Below are positions 49,570 to 58,610 of a stretch of DNA of 64,000 nt, one piece after another; position 1 is the first letter of the stretch, and each line of letters opens with the position of its first letter. A program made the position numbers and the translations under genes. This stretch comes from Microthrixaceae bacterium (lineage in GTDB: Bacteria; Actinomycetota; Acidimicrobiia; Acidimicrobiales; Microtrichaceae), in assembly GCA_020637215.1 (NCBI GenBank), contig JACJWI010000004.1:1-64000 (forward strand). Direction: 5' to 3'. The notes under the pieces were generated by a model. That model was not told where the DNA came from. It ran no database searches and worked only from the letters and a program-made list of their open reading frames with translations.

Positions 49570-50916
49570 TCAACCCAGCTCGACGGCCCAGTCCCGGGTC
49601 TCGATGATCTCCTTGAGCCGCGACATGAACGCCGCGGCGTAGGCGCCGTCGAAGGCCCGGTGGTCCCAGCTCAGCGTCAGGTTGCCCACGGAGTGGATCC
49701 CGATCGACTCGTTGCCGTGCTCGTCGAGCACCACGACCGGACGGCGCGACACCCCGTCGGTCGACAGGATCGCCACCTGGGGCTGGTTGATGATCGGGAT
49801 CACCATCGCGGTGCCGTAGCTCCCGGAGTTGGAGATGGTGAAGGTCCCCCCGGTGAGCTCGTCGGGACCGAGCTGTCGGGACCGGGCCCGGGCGGCCAGG
49901 TCGGTGATCTCGCGGGCCAGCGCACGCAGGCGTCGGTCGTGCGCATCGGCGATGACCGGGGCGAGCAGACCCTGGTAGTCGAGGTCGACCGCGATGGCCA
50001 GGTGCACCTCGTTGTGCACGACGAGGTGTCCGTCGGCGACCGAGGCGTTCATGTGGGGGAACTCGTGGAGGGCGTCGACCACGGCCCGCGACACGAACGG
50101 CAGGTAGGTGAGGGCGAAGCCCTCCTGGTCCTTGAACGCGGACCGCTCGACGCGCCGGACGCGCTCGACCGCCTCGTAGTCGACCTCGACCATGGTGATC
50201 GAGTGCGGGGATGTGGCCACCGACATGACCATGTGGTCGCCGGTCATGCGGCGGATCTTGTTCAACGGCTCGACCGTGTCACCGCTGCCCGGTCGCATCG
50301 GCCCGCTGGACGGCGGCGCCGGACGGGACCGCGGCGCCGCCGGGGCGACCGCAGCAGGGCTGGGAGCAGGGCTGGGAGCGGCGACCACGGGTGCCGCCGA
50401 GGCCCGGGCGTCGATCACGTCGAGGACGTCCTCGCGCGTGATTCGACCGCCGACGCCGGTGCCGGCGATGGTGGCCGGGTCCAGCCCGTTCTCCTCGATC
50501 AGACGGCGGACCAGAGGCGACAGCAGCGCTCCTCCCGTCGCGGCCGGGGCTGGTGCAGGAGCCGCGGGGGCCGGAGCCGCGGGCGCCGGGGCTGTTGCCG
50601 GGGCCGTTGCGGGAGCCGCGGGCGCCGGAGCAGGAGCGGGTTCGGCCGGTGCAGCGGGAGCCGCGGCGGGCGCCGCTCCGGCGCCGTCGCCCAGCACGGC
50701 GAGCACGGTGCCGACGTCGACGGTCTCGCCCTCCTGGACCCGGATCTCCGACAGCACGCCGCTGGCCGGGGCCGGGACCTCGGTGTCGACCTTGTCGGTC
50801 GACACCTCGAAGAGCGGCTCGTCCTCGGTGACGGACTCGCCGACCGCCTTGAACCAACGGGTGATCGTTCCCTCGGTGACGCTCTCTCCGAGCTGGGGCA
50901 TCACGATGTCGGCCAT
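49570..50916 (-). CDS. 2-oxoacid dehydrogenase E2 (dihydrolipoyl acyltransferase)
   Basis: A 448-aa E2. One lipoyl domain (residues 1-78) carries the modified Lys in STDKVDTEVPAP. A long Ala/Pro linker (about 80-130) follows. The peripheral-subunit-binding domain is about 130-165 (LLSPLVRRLIEENGLDPATI). The catalytic domain ends SWDHRAFDGAYAAAFM (His-x3-Asp-Gly). It moves the acyl group to CoA or succinate chemistry; SucB versus branched-chain type cannot be fixed. It lies between lpd and lipB-lipA, giving E3-E2-lipoylation order on one strand. The E1 gene is not in the window. Confidence 0.92.
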   Translation of the reverse strand: MADIVMPQLGESVTEGTITRWFKAVGESVTEDEPLFEVSTDKVDTEVPAPASGVLSEIRVQEGETVDVGTVLAVLGDGAGAAPAAAPAAPAEPAPAPAPAAPATAPATAPAPAAPAPAAPAPAPAATGGALLSPLVRRLIEENGLDPATIAGTGVGGRITREDVLDVIDARASAAPVVAAPSPAPSPAAVAPAAPRSRPAPPSSGPMRPGSGDTVEPLNKIRRMTGDHMVMSVATSPHSITMVEVDYEAVERVRRVERSAFKDQEGFALTYLPFVSRAVVDALHEFPHMNASVADGHLVVHNEVHLAIAVDLDYQGLLAPVIADAHDRRLRALAREITDLAARARSRQLGPDELTGGTFTISNSGSYGTAMVIPIINQPQVAILSTDGVSRRPVVVLDEHGNESIGIHSVGNLTLSWDHRAFDGAYAAAFMSRLKEIIETRDWAVELG

Positions 50917-50989
50917 TGCCGTTCCTTTCGTCCGGCTCCTCGGCCGGCACCTCTGGATGCGATCGTATTCACCGGCGCGCGAGCCGGTG

Positions 50990-52390
50990 TCAGCCGTGCA
51001 GCGACCGGCCCGTCAGGGCCAGGACGGACTCGCCGAACAGCTCGGTCAGCGACGGGTGGGGTTGGATGAACGCGGCCACCTCGTCCGCGGTCGCCTCCCA
51101 GTTGACCGCCAGGTAGCCGCCGGAGAGCTGCTCGGTGACCCAGGGGCCGACCATGTGCACGCCCAGCAACTTGCCCGCCGAGCCGTCCGGCCGCTTCTCG
51201 GCGATGATCTTCACCAGGCCGTCGGTCTGCCCGATGATCATCGCCCGCGAGTTGCCTCCGAATCGGTGCTTGGATGTCACCACCTCGATGCCGGCCTCCT
51301 TGGCCGCCGCCTCGGACATCCCGGCGAAGGCGACCTCGGGCTGGCAGTAGATCGCCCACGGCACCTTGGAGTTGTCGACCGGGACGGCCTCCTCGCCCAG
51401 GATGTCCTTGACGACGCAGATCGCCTCGGCGAAGCCGACGTGCGCGAGCTGCGGCGTGGCGATCACGTCGCCGATCGCCCACACCGACGGCTCACCGGTC
51501 CGGTAGTTCCCGTCGACCTCGATGTGGCCCCGGTCGGTGATCCGCACCCCGGTGCCCTCGGCGATCACACCGTCGGTGAACGGCGAGCGGCCGACCGAGA
51601 CCACCACCAGGTCGGTCTCGATCGACTCTCCGTCACCGAAGCTCACGGTGGTGGCGCCGCTCGACGACGGGGCGTGACCGGTGACCGCGACGCCGGTGCG
51701 CACGTCGATGCCCTTCTTCTTGAAGGACTGAAGGACGACCCGGGTCACGTCCTCGTCGCAGCCCGGCAGGATCTTGGGCAGCGCCTCGAGGATGGTCACC
51801 GAGGCGCCCAGGTCGGCCAGGGTGGACGCGAACTCGCAGCCGATCGCTCCCCCGCCGATGACGACGGCACGATCGGGGACGCCCGGGATGTGGAAGAACT
51901 CGTCGGAGGTCACGACCGGCCCGCCCGGCTCGAAGCCGGGGATGACCCGGGGCACCGAGCCCGGGGCGAGGATGACGGCGTCGCCGGTGAGCGTGACCGA
52001 CTCGTCACCGCCGGCGACGGTCACCGTCCGGCCGGCGCCGAGGGTGGCGGTGCCGTCGAGGATCGTGACCTTGCGGTTCTTGAGCAGACCGGTGACGCCG
52101 CCGGCCAGCTTGTCGACCACCGCCTGCTTGCGGGCCAGCGTCGTCGACCACTCGAGGCCGATCGGCTCGACCTTGATGCCGAAGTCCTCGGCGTGGGCGA
52201 TGGTGCGGACCACCGCCGCGGTCTCGAGCAGCTCCTTGGCCGGGATACAGCCCCGGTGCAGGCACGTGCCGCCCACCTTGTCCTTCTCCACCAGGGCGAT
52301 GTTCAGTCCGGCGGACGCTCCGTACAGCGCCGCGCCGTAGCCCGCGGGCCCACCACCGATGATCACGAGGTCGAAGTGCGTCGTCTCCAC
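50990..52390 (-). CDS. lpd: Dihydrolipoyl dehydrogenase (E3)
   Basis: A 466-aa FAD disulfide oxidoreductase that reoxidises dihydrolipoyl groups with NAD. FDLVIIGGGPAGYGAALYGA binds FAD, GGTCLHRGCIPAK holds the redox Cys pair (CxxxxC), RAVVIGGGAIGCEFAS binds NAD, and YRTGEPSVWAIGDV is the second FAD motif. HPSLTELF provides the C-terminal His-Glu base. It sits 73 nt before the E2 gene; the likely complex is a pyruvate- or 2-oxoglutarate-type dehydrogenase. Confidence 0.95.
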   Translation of the reverse strand: METTHFDLVIIGGGPAGYGAALYGASAGLNIALVEKDKVGGTCLHRGCIPAKELLETAAVVRTIAHAEDFGIKVEPIGLEWSTTLARKQAVVDKLAGGVTGLLKNRKVTILDGTATLGAGRTVTVAGGDESVTLTGDAVILAPGSVPRVIPGFEPGGPVVTSDEFFHIPGVPDRAVVIGGGAIGCEFASTLADLGASVTILEALPKILPGCDEDVTRVVLQSFKKKGIDVRTGVAVTGHAPSSSGATTVSFGDGESIETDLVVVSVGRSPFTDGVIAEGTGVRITDRGHIEVDGNYRTGEPSVWAIGDVIATPQLAHVGFAEAICVVKDILGEEAVPVDNSKVPWAIYCQPEVAFAGMSEAAAKEAGIEVVTSKHRFGGNSRAMIIGQTDGLVKIIAEKRPDGSAGKLLGVHMVGPWVTEQLSGGYLAVNWEATADEVAAFIQPHPSLTELFGESVLALTGRSLHG

Positions 52391-52452
52391 GGGGCCGAGA
52401 CTACCGATGCCGTCCCGTCGCCCAGGACGCGTCGTTCGAGGCCGTGGCGGGC

Positions 52453-52542
52453 TCAGATGATCTGGGCGGCCTGCACGGCGAACGCGACCAGGACCGCCAG
52501 GCCGCAGACGAGGGCGAGGATGATCAGCATCCGGGTGCTCAC
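52453..52542 (-). CDS. 29-residue single-pass membrane protein
   Basis: A 30-codon frame from GTG 52542 reads MSTRMLIILALVCGLAVLVA and continues with FAVQAAQII, one transmembrane helix. The -10 box TAACCT ends 7 nt before the GTG, the same leaderless layout as other genes here, which supports it as real. It fills the gap between lpd and the divergent dprE2-like gene. No family is recognised. Confidence 0.42.
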   Translation of the reverse strand: MSTRMLIILALVCGLAVLVAFAVQAAQII

Positions 52543-52549
52543 GCCGCCG

Positions 52550-52555
52550 AGGTTA
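52550..52555 (-). promoter_or_regulatory. -10 box of the 29-residue membrane protein
   Basis: TAACCT on the minus strand ends 7 nt before the GTG at 52542. It points away from the divergent DprE2-like gene and is the main support for expression of the small protein. Confidence 0.4.
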
Positions 52556-52624
52556 GGGGTGGCCGGGACCCGGGGCACAGCCGGTAGCCTCGCCCCGATC
52601 CCGGCCCGCAGGAGGAGCAGAACG

Positions 52625-53398
52625 GTGCAAGACGCACTCGGTGAGGTCCAGTCCGTACTCGTCCTCGGCGGCGGATCCGACATCGGCCGCGCCCTGTGCG
52701 TGCGCCTGGCCCGTTCCCGCTGCCGGACCGTGGTCCTGGCCGGACGTCCCGAGGACGACATGGAGCCGGTGGCCGACGCGGCCCGCGCCGCCGGGGCGAC
52801 CACCGTCGAGCTGGTCGAGTGGGACTCCACCGACGTGGCCAGCCACCGCAAGGTGATCGATGACGTGTTCGACCGTTTCGGGTCGATCGACCTGGTGTAC
52901 GTCCCGGCCGGGATCCTCGGAAGCCAGGAGGCGTTCGACGCCGATCCGACGTTCGCGGCCAAGGCGGTGGAGATCAACTTCGGCGGCCTGGTGTCGGCCT
53001 GTCTGGTCGTGGCCGACCGCCTGGAGAAGCAGGGCTACGGCACCCTCGTGCTGATGTCGTCGGTCGCGGGTCTCCGCGCCCGCAAGGACAACTTCGTCTA
53101 CGGCTCCACCAAGGCCGGGCTCGACGCCTTCGCCCAGGGACTGGGCGACTCGCTGCACGGTCGCGGCGTGCGGGTCGTGGTCGTCCGCCCCGGGTTCGTG
53201 CGGACCAAGATGACCGAGGGCATGGACGCGGCGCCGTTCTCGACCACTCCGGACAAGGTCGCCGAGTTGATCGTCGCCGGGTTGGCCAAGGGCCAGGAGA
53301 TCGTCTGGGCCCCGCCGCTGCTGCAGTACCCGTTCTTCGTGTTCCGCCTGCTCCCCCGGTTCCTCTGGCGGATCGTCGCGGAACGCGCCGGGGGCTGA
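52625..53398 (+). CDS. DprE2-like decaprenylphosphoryl-2-keto-ribose reductase (SDR)
   Basis: A 257-aa short-chain dehydrogenase. QSVLVLGGGSDIGRALCVRLA is the NAD(P) loop, SSVAGLRARKDNFVYGSTKAGLDAF holds catalytic Ser and Tyr-x3-Lys (YGSTK), and RPGFVRTKM follows. The start DALGEVQSVLVLGG and the end KGQEIVWAPPLLQYPFFVFR match DprE2 of mycobacteria (DAVGNPQTVLLLGG; KGKELVWAP). DprE2 reduces the 2-keto intermediate to decaprenylphosphoryl-arabinose. DprE1 and the arabinosyltransferases are not in the window, so the assignment is by similarity. AGGAGG lies 10 nt before the GTG. Confidence 0.68.
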   Translation: MQDALGEVQSVLVLGGGSDIGRALCVRLARSRCRTVVLAGRPEDDMEPVADAARAAGATTVELVEWDSTDVASHRKVIDDVFDRFGSIDLVYVPAGILGSQEAFDADPTFAAKAVEINFGGLVSACLVVADRLEKQGYGTLVLMSSVAGLRARKDNFVYGSTKAGLDAFAQGLGDSLHGRGVRVVVVRPGFVRTKMTEGMDAAPFSTTPDKVAELIVAGLAKGQEIVWAPPLLQYPFFVFRLLPRFLWRIVAERAGG

Positions 53399-53468
53399 AC
53401 ACCGCGGACGGCTCGCGTCCGGCGGGGCCGCGTGCCTCCGCAGCGGGCGCCACGTATCGTCGTGCGCC

Positions 53469-53990
53469 ATGACCACCGCGCCCTCCGCCCCGCCGACCGC
53501 CGGCGATCCGTCCGCCGCCACCTCGTCGACACCGACCTCGGTGTCGGCCAGTCGCCTGATCGGAGCGCCGGCCCAGCAGCTGTTCGACCTGGTCGCCGAT
53601 CCGACCATGCACCCGGTCATCGACGGGTCGGGATCGGTCCGCCGGGTCAAGGGGACGTCTCGCAAGCTGGCCCTCGGCGACCGCTTCACCGCCAACATGC
53701 GCATCGGCGTCCCCTACGTCATCGCCAACACCGTCGTCGAGTACGCCGAGGGTCGGCGCATCGCCTGGGCGCATTTCGGCGGCTGGCGCTGGCGCTGGGA
53801 GTTCGAGGAGCTCGAGCCGGTCGACGGCGAGCCCATCACCCGGGTCACCGAGACCTACGACTGGTCCACCTCCCGCGCCGGCTCCGCCTACCCGACCCTG
53901 TTCGGACGCGACCGGAAGAACCAGGAAGCCATGACCCGGTCGCTGAACCGGCTCGCCGCCTACGTCGCCCACTCGGGCCAGCCGCTCTGA
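53469..53990 (+). CDS. SRPBCC (polyketide cyclase/START-like) family protein
   Basis: A 173-aa protein. After a Pro/Ala/Ser-rich leader of ~25 residues the SRPBCC fold begins SASRLIGAPAQQLFDLVADPTMHPVIDG, shown here by the helix-grip element APAQQLFDLVADP. It continues with beta strands (RFTANMRIGVPYVIANTVVE, RIAWAHFGGWRWRWEFEELE) and a C-terminal helix. The family binds hydrophobic ligands. TATCGT lies 8 nt before the ATG. It precedes a HAD gene by 34 nt, but a shared pathway is not evident. Confidence 0.75.
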   Translation: MTTAPSAPPTAGDPSAATSSTPTSVSASRLIGAPAQQLFDLVADPTMHPVIDGSGSVRRVKGTSRKLALGDRFTANMRIGVPYVIANTVVEYAEGRRIAWAHFGGWRWRWEFEELEPVDGEPITRVTETYDWSTSRAGSAYPTLFGRDRKNQEAMTRSLNRLAAYVAHSGQPL

Positions 53991-54024
53991 GCCGACGACG
54001 GCTCCGAGCACCCCGAGGACCCGC

Positions 54025-54690
54025 ATGACCGGCTCGCTCGCCGCGTTCGACTTCGACGGCACGATCACCCGACGCGACACGCTCGTCCCGTTCCTGGCCC
54101 GGGTCGCCGGCCCGGCACGGTTCGCCGGCACGTGCGCCCGGCTCGGCCTGCTCGGGGCCCGGGGCTCCATCCCGGTGCGCGACCGGGACCGCGTCAAGGA
54201 GCACATGATCGAGCTGCTCCTGGGGGGAATGGCAGAGCACGACCTGCGGACCCAGGGCGAGCGCTACGCCCGCGACCTGCTGACCGGCGACCGGCTCCGC
54301 CCCGAGGTCGTGGCCCGGATCCACGAGCACCACCGGGCCGGCCACCGTTCGGTGCTCGTGTCGGCGTCGCTCGTGTACTACCTGGAGCCGATCGCCCGGG
54401 AGCTGTCGATCGACGACGTCATAGGCGTCGAGCCCGAGGTCGCCGGCGGCGTGCTGACCGGTCGACTGGCCCACCCCAACGTCCGGGCGGAGCAGAAGGC
54501 GATCCGCCTGCGGGAGTGGCTGGGAGCGCCCGCCCTCGGACCGATCGAGGACACGACCGTCCACGCCTACGGGAACAGCTCCGGCGACCACGAGCTGCTG
54601 GCGCTGGCCGATCGCGCCTGGTGGCTGGGCCGGTCGTCGAAGTGCCCCGACTTCGCCCGACCGTTCCGCCCCGGCACCGCGCTCTGCTGA
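54025..54690 (+). CDS. HAD-IB family phosphatase (SerB/CicA-like)
   Basis: A 221-aa HAD hydrolase. Motif I is FDFDGTITRRDT with both Asp, motif II SVLVSASLVYYLEP has the Ser, and motif III/IV is AYGNSSGDHELL. The cap is of the small type-I kind (about residues 20-90). Such HAD-IB proteins dephosphorylate phosphoserine, lysophosphatidate or related compounds. With a DprE2-like gene nearby, a role in arabinose-phosphate metabolism is a possibility, but only that. Confidence 0.8.
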   Translation: MTGSLAAFDFDGTITRRDTLVPFLARVAGPARFAGTCARLGLLGARGSIPVRDRDRVKEHMIELLLGGMAEHDLRTQGERYARDLLTGDRLRPEVVARIHEHHRAGHRSVLVSASLVYYLEPIARELSIDDVIGVEPEVAGGVLTGRLAHPNVRAEQKAIRLREWLGAPALGPIEDTTVHAYGNSSGDHELLALADRAWWLGRSSKCPDFARPFRPGTALC

Positions 54691-54767
54691 CCCGGCCTTG
54701 ACGCGGAGCGGCCCGACCCCGAAGGGCCGGGCCGCACCCGAGCTCGCTGTCGACCGCGCGGGTCAGC

Positions 54768-55556
<789 letters not shown>

Positions 55557-55563
55557 GGCGGGC

Positions 55564-55585
55564 ACTGTATTGACCGGGTGGTCAA
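55564..55585 (-). promoter_or_regulatory. Palindromic operator on the SDR promoter
   Basis: TTGACCGGGTGGTCAA (55570-55585) is an inverted repeat TTGACC-N4-GGTCAA. The -10 box TACAGT (55569-55564, minus strand) follows immediately, then 7 nt, then the ATG. It shares its core and 4-nt spacer with the operator at 46864. Confidence 0.7.
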
Positions 55586-55657
55586 GAACGCCAGCCCGGC
55601 CGTGGGTCATCGGGCACCCGGTCCTCACAGCGGACCGGCGGCGGCCGATGGGAGCCC

Positions 55658-57196
55658 ATGACGACCAGCACCGCGGCCCCCACCGACTCGACTGCCCGGT
55701 TCCAGCCGACCTGGGAGTCGGTGTCCACCCACACCGTCCCCTCCTGGTACGACGACGCCAAGCTCGGCGTGTTCCTGCACTGGGGTCTGTACTCGGTTCC
55801 GGGGTGGGCACCGCAGGTCGACGACATCCAACAGCTGCTGCGCGACGAGGGCCCCGAGGCCATGCTGCGCGCCAACCCGTACGCCGAGTGGTACCGCAGC
55901 TCGATGCAGATCGAGGGCAGCCCGACGCAGCGCCACCACCGAGAGCTCTACGGGGACGCCCCCTACGACGACTTCATCACCGCGTTCGACGACGGGTCGC
56001 GCTCGGCGGACCTGGACGAGCTCGCCGGGGTCTGCGAACGGGCCGGCGCCCGCTACGTGGTGCTCACCACCAAGCACCACGAGGGCTTCACGCTGTGGCC
56101 CTCCGCCCAGCGCCACCCCGTCAAGGGCGCCTACCGCGCCGAGCGCGACATCGTCGGTGAGCTGACCGGTGCCGTCCGCGCCCGCGGCATGCGCATGGGG
56201 CTGTACTACTCGGGCGGCTACGACTGGCCCTGGAACGACGCCGTCATCGCCCGCCCCGCCGACACCACCCTGGCCGTGCCGGCCGATCCGGCCTACAACG
56301 CGTACGCCACCGCGCACGTCCGCGAGCTGATCGACCGCTACGCCCCGTCGGTTCTGTGGAACGACGTGTGCTGGCCCGCCGGCGGCGACCTGGCCGCTCT
56401 GTTCGCGCACTACTACAACACCGTCGACGACGGCGTGATCAACGACCGGTGGCTCCAGCCGTCAGGGCCCCGAAACCGCCTCACCGACGCCGTCACTTCG
56501 GGTCTGGGCGAGCTGGTCCAGGCCGCCTGGCAGCACCTGCCCGAGCGGTGGAAGTCGCTGACCTTCCCCGGCGCGAACCACTACGACTTCAACACTCCCG
56601 AGTACGCCCGCTTCGACGAGATCCGGGACAAGAAGTGGGAGGCGACCCGCGGGGTCGGCCACTCCTTCGGCGCCAACCGCAACGAGCGACCGCGGGACAT
56701 CGTGACCACGACCGAGCTCGTCCGCATGCTCTGCGACGTGGTGTCCAAGAACGGCAACCTCCTCATCGGGATCGGCCCGGGCCCCGACGGGACCGTCCCC
56801 GACCAGCAGGTCGCACCGCTGCGGGGACTCGGCGACTGGTTGGCGGTCAACGGACCGGCCATCTACGGCACCAGGCCGTGGGACGTGGCCGCGACCATGA
56901 CCTCGGAGGGCACCGAGGTCCGCTTCACCTGTCGAGCCGATGGCACCGACGGCGCCGAGGGCGCCGTCCACGCTCTGCTCATCGACCTGCCCGGGCGTCG
57001 CACCTTCACCCTCCGCGACGTCGACGCCACCGACGTCGACCGCGTCGCCCTGCTCGGCCTCGACGAGCCGATCGGCTGGCGGGTCACCGACGACGCTCGG
57101 CTCGAGGTCACCCTGCCCGAGCGGCTGCCCGTGACCGCGGCGCACACCCTGGTGCTGACGGGCCGTCCCCGCAGCACCGCTGCCGCGACGGACTGA
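55658..57196 (+). CDS. Alpha-L-fucosidase (GH29)
   Basis: A 512-aa glycoside hydrolase. PSWYDDAKLGVFLHWGLYSVPGWAP shows the GH29 start (KLGVFLHWGLYSVPG). GARYVVLTTKHHEGFTLW has the His pair near the active site, and APSVLWNDVCWP carries the nucleophile Asp (about residue 234). SKNGNLLIGIGPGPDG is the conserved barrel end. The C-terminal ~110 residues form a beta domain. No signal peptide, so it acts inside the cell or leaves by another route. GGAG precedes the ATG. Confidence 0.93.
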   Translation: MTTSTAAPTDSTARFQPTWESVSTHTVPSWYDDAKLGVFLHWGLYSVPGWAPQVDDIQQLLRDEGPEAMLRANPYAEWYRSSMQIEGSPTQRHHRELYGDAPYDDFITAFDDGSRSADLDELAGVCERAGARYVVLTTKHHEGFTLWPSAQRHPVKGAYRAERDIVGELTGAVRARGMRMGLYYSGGYDWPWNDAVIARPADTTLAVPADPAYNAYATAHVRELIDRYAPSVLWNDVCWPAGGDLAALFAHYYNTVDDGVINDRWLQPSGPRNRLTDAVTSGLGELVQAAWQHLPERWKSLTFPGANHYDFNTPEYARFDEIRDKKWEATRGVGHSFGANRNERPRDIVTTTELVRMLCDVVSKNGNLLIGIGPGPDGTVPDQQVAPLRGLGDWLAVNGPAIYGTRPWDVAATMTSEGTEVRFTCRADGTDGAEGAVHALLIDLPGRRTFTLRDVDATDVDRVALLGLDEPIGWRVTDDARLEVTLPERLPVTAAHTLVLTGRPRSTAAATD

Positions 57197-57202
57197 CGAC
57201 CA

Positions 57203-57364
57203 CTACGGATTGACGACCTCGATCCGGGCGCCGATCACCCGGTAGGTGTCGAGCGCCCGCTGATCATCGGTGGCGAGGAGCGCCCCGTGATCGCGTGCGA
57301 CGGCGGCGACGAGCGCGTCGTACACGGCACCGCCGGAGATCTCCCCGCCTTCGAGCTCCGCCAG
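57203..57364 (-). pseudogene. VapC PIN-toxin C-terminal remnant
   Basis: The minus strand encodes LEGGEISGGAVYDALVAAVA then RDHGALLATDDQRALDTYRV and a stop at 57203. This parallels VapC-4 at 61126 (VAGGATYDGLVALAARSAGLPLATRDRRAQSTYRL). The N-terminal two thirds, with the first Asp and Glu, are missing. The piece is joined directly to VapB C-terminal sequence, so an internal deletion is likely. Confidence 0.6.
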
Positions 57365-57368
57365 GACG

Positions 57369-57450
57369 ACTGGTCGGCATCGCGGAGCTCCTGCACCTGC
57401 TGTGCGGTCAGCACCTCGCCCGACGGAGGGATGACCAGGGTGTCGAGACT
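57369..57450 (-). pseudogene. VapB antitoxin C-terminal remnant
   Basis: The minus strand reads SLDTLVIPPSGEVLTAQQVQ then ELRDADQ, the tail style of AbrB/MazE-type VapB (compare the VapB-4 tail TPVTDDDVLALVDAGRR). It runs into the VapC remnant in another frame. Together they are the ends of a deleted vapBC pair. Confidence 0.4.
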
Positions 57451-57512
57451 TCCGGCACACCCGCGTTTCCGAGTGGGTCCGCCGACGGGTCGGTCGGCAA
57501 GACTCGGCCGCG

Positions 57513-58610
57513 ATGGTCACGACCCCGGACCGAGCCGTCATGCGGTGGCTGTTCGCGTTCAGCGGCGTGGTCGCCGCGCTCATCGTGTTCGGTGGCTTCG
57601 TCCGACTGACCCGCTCCGGTCTGTCGATCGTCGAGTGGAAGCCGGTGACCGGCGTGGTGCCGCCGATCGGCGAGCAGGCATGGCACGACGCGTTCGCCGC
57701 CTACCGACGCAGCCCCGAGTTCCTGATCGTGAACTCGTCGATGACCCTCGACGAGTTCCAGCGGATCTTCCTGATCGAGTGGCTGCACCGCCTGATCGCC
57801 CGTCTGGCCGGCTTCGCCTTCCTGATCCCGTTCGCCGTCTTCGTCGCCCGCCGGCGGATCCCCCGGCGCGACCTGGGTCCGTACCTGGCCATGGGCTCGC
57901 TGTTCGTGCTCCAGGCCGTCGCGGGATGGGTCATGGTGGCGAGCGGCCTGGAGTCCCGGCCGTCGGTGAGCCACATCAACCTGAGCGTGCACCTGCTCCT
58001 GGCGTTCACTCTGTTCGCCCTGGCCCTGTGGACCGCCCTGGAGCACCGGTCCGCCCCGGTGGTCCCCCGGCGAGGCGCGGTGTGGTCACGCTCATCGCGC
58101 CTGGTCGCCGGCTTCGTGGCCGTGCTGGCCGTGCAGATCCTCTACGGCGGGTTCACCGCCGGGCTCAAGGCCGGCTGGGTGTCGAACACGTGGCCGCTGA
58201 TGCTGGGAGCAGTTGTCCCGGAGACCGCTTTCGGGTCGGTGGCGGATCTGGTCGAGTCACCGATCACCGTCATGTGGATCCACCGCTGGCTGGCCTTCGC
58301 GGTCGCGGCCATGGCTGTCGTGTCCGCGCTGGGTGCACGCGAGCGGCGGGCCGACACCGACGTGCGACGCGGCACCGACGCGATCGTCGGCCTGGTCTGC
58401 GTGCAGATCCTGCTGGGGATTGCCACCGTGATGACCTCGGTGAACATGGCCCTGGCGTTGTCGCACCAGGCGGCTGCCATCGCCCTGTTCGCCTCGGGCG
58501 TGTTCACCCTCCATCGGCTTCGTTCCCTCGACGGGTTCGCCGCGGTCGCGCCCCCGTTGCATGACGCGCCCGGTGACATGTCCAGCACCGCAGGTGCAGC
58601 TCGTCGATGA
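57513..58610 (+). CDS. ctaA: Heme A synthase, Cox15 type
   Basis: A 365-aa protein with eight membrane helices that oxidises heme O to heme A for cytochrome aa3 oxidase. GGFVRLTRSGLSIVEWKPVTGVVPP is represented by the Cox15 signature GGFVRLTRSGLSIVEW. Heme-ligand histidines fit IEWLHRLIARLAG, VSHINLSVHLLLAF, WIHRWLAF and LSHQAAAIALF. The form resembles the alphaproteobacterial/mitochondrial type 2, not the shorter actinobacterial CtaA. The last ~35 codons overlap, convergently, the 3' end of the HNH gene by 107 bp; the tail after LHRLRSLDG is therefore doubtful. Confidence 0.93.
   Translation: MVTTPDRAVMRWLFAFSGVVAALIVFGGFVRLTRSGLSIVEWKPVTGVVPPIGEQAWHDAFAAYRRSPEFLIVNSSMTLDEFQRIFLIEWLHRLIARLAGFAFLIPFAVFVARRRIPRRDLGPYLAMGSLFVLQAVAGWVMVASGLESRPSVSHINLSVHLLLAFTLFALALWTALEHRSAPVVPRRGAVWSRSSRLVAGFVAVLAVQILYGGFTAGLKAGWVSNTWPLMLGAVVPETAFGSVADLVESPITVMWIHRWLAFAVAAMAVVSALGARERRADTDVRRGTDAIVGLVCVQILLGIATVMTSVNMALALSHQAAAIALFASGVFTLHRLRSLDGFAAVAPPLHDAPGDMSSTAGAARR

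Noticed and set aside
50192..52624. Long upstream extension of the DprE2-like frame
   Set aside because: It runs antisense through the E2 and E3 genes; the real start is GTG 52625 behind AGGAGG.
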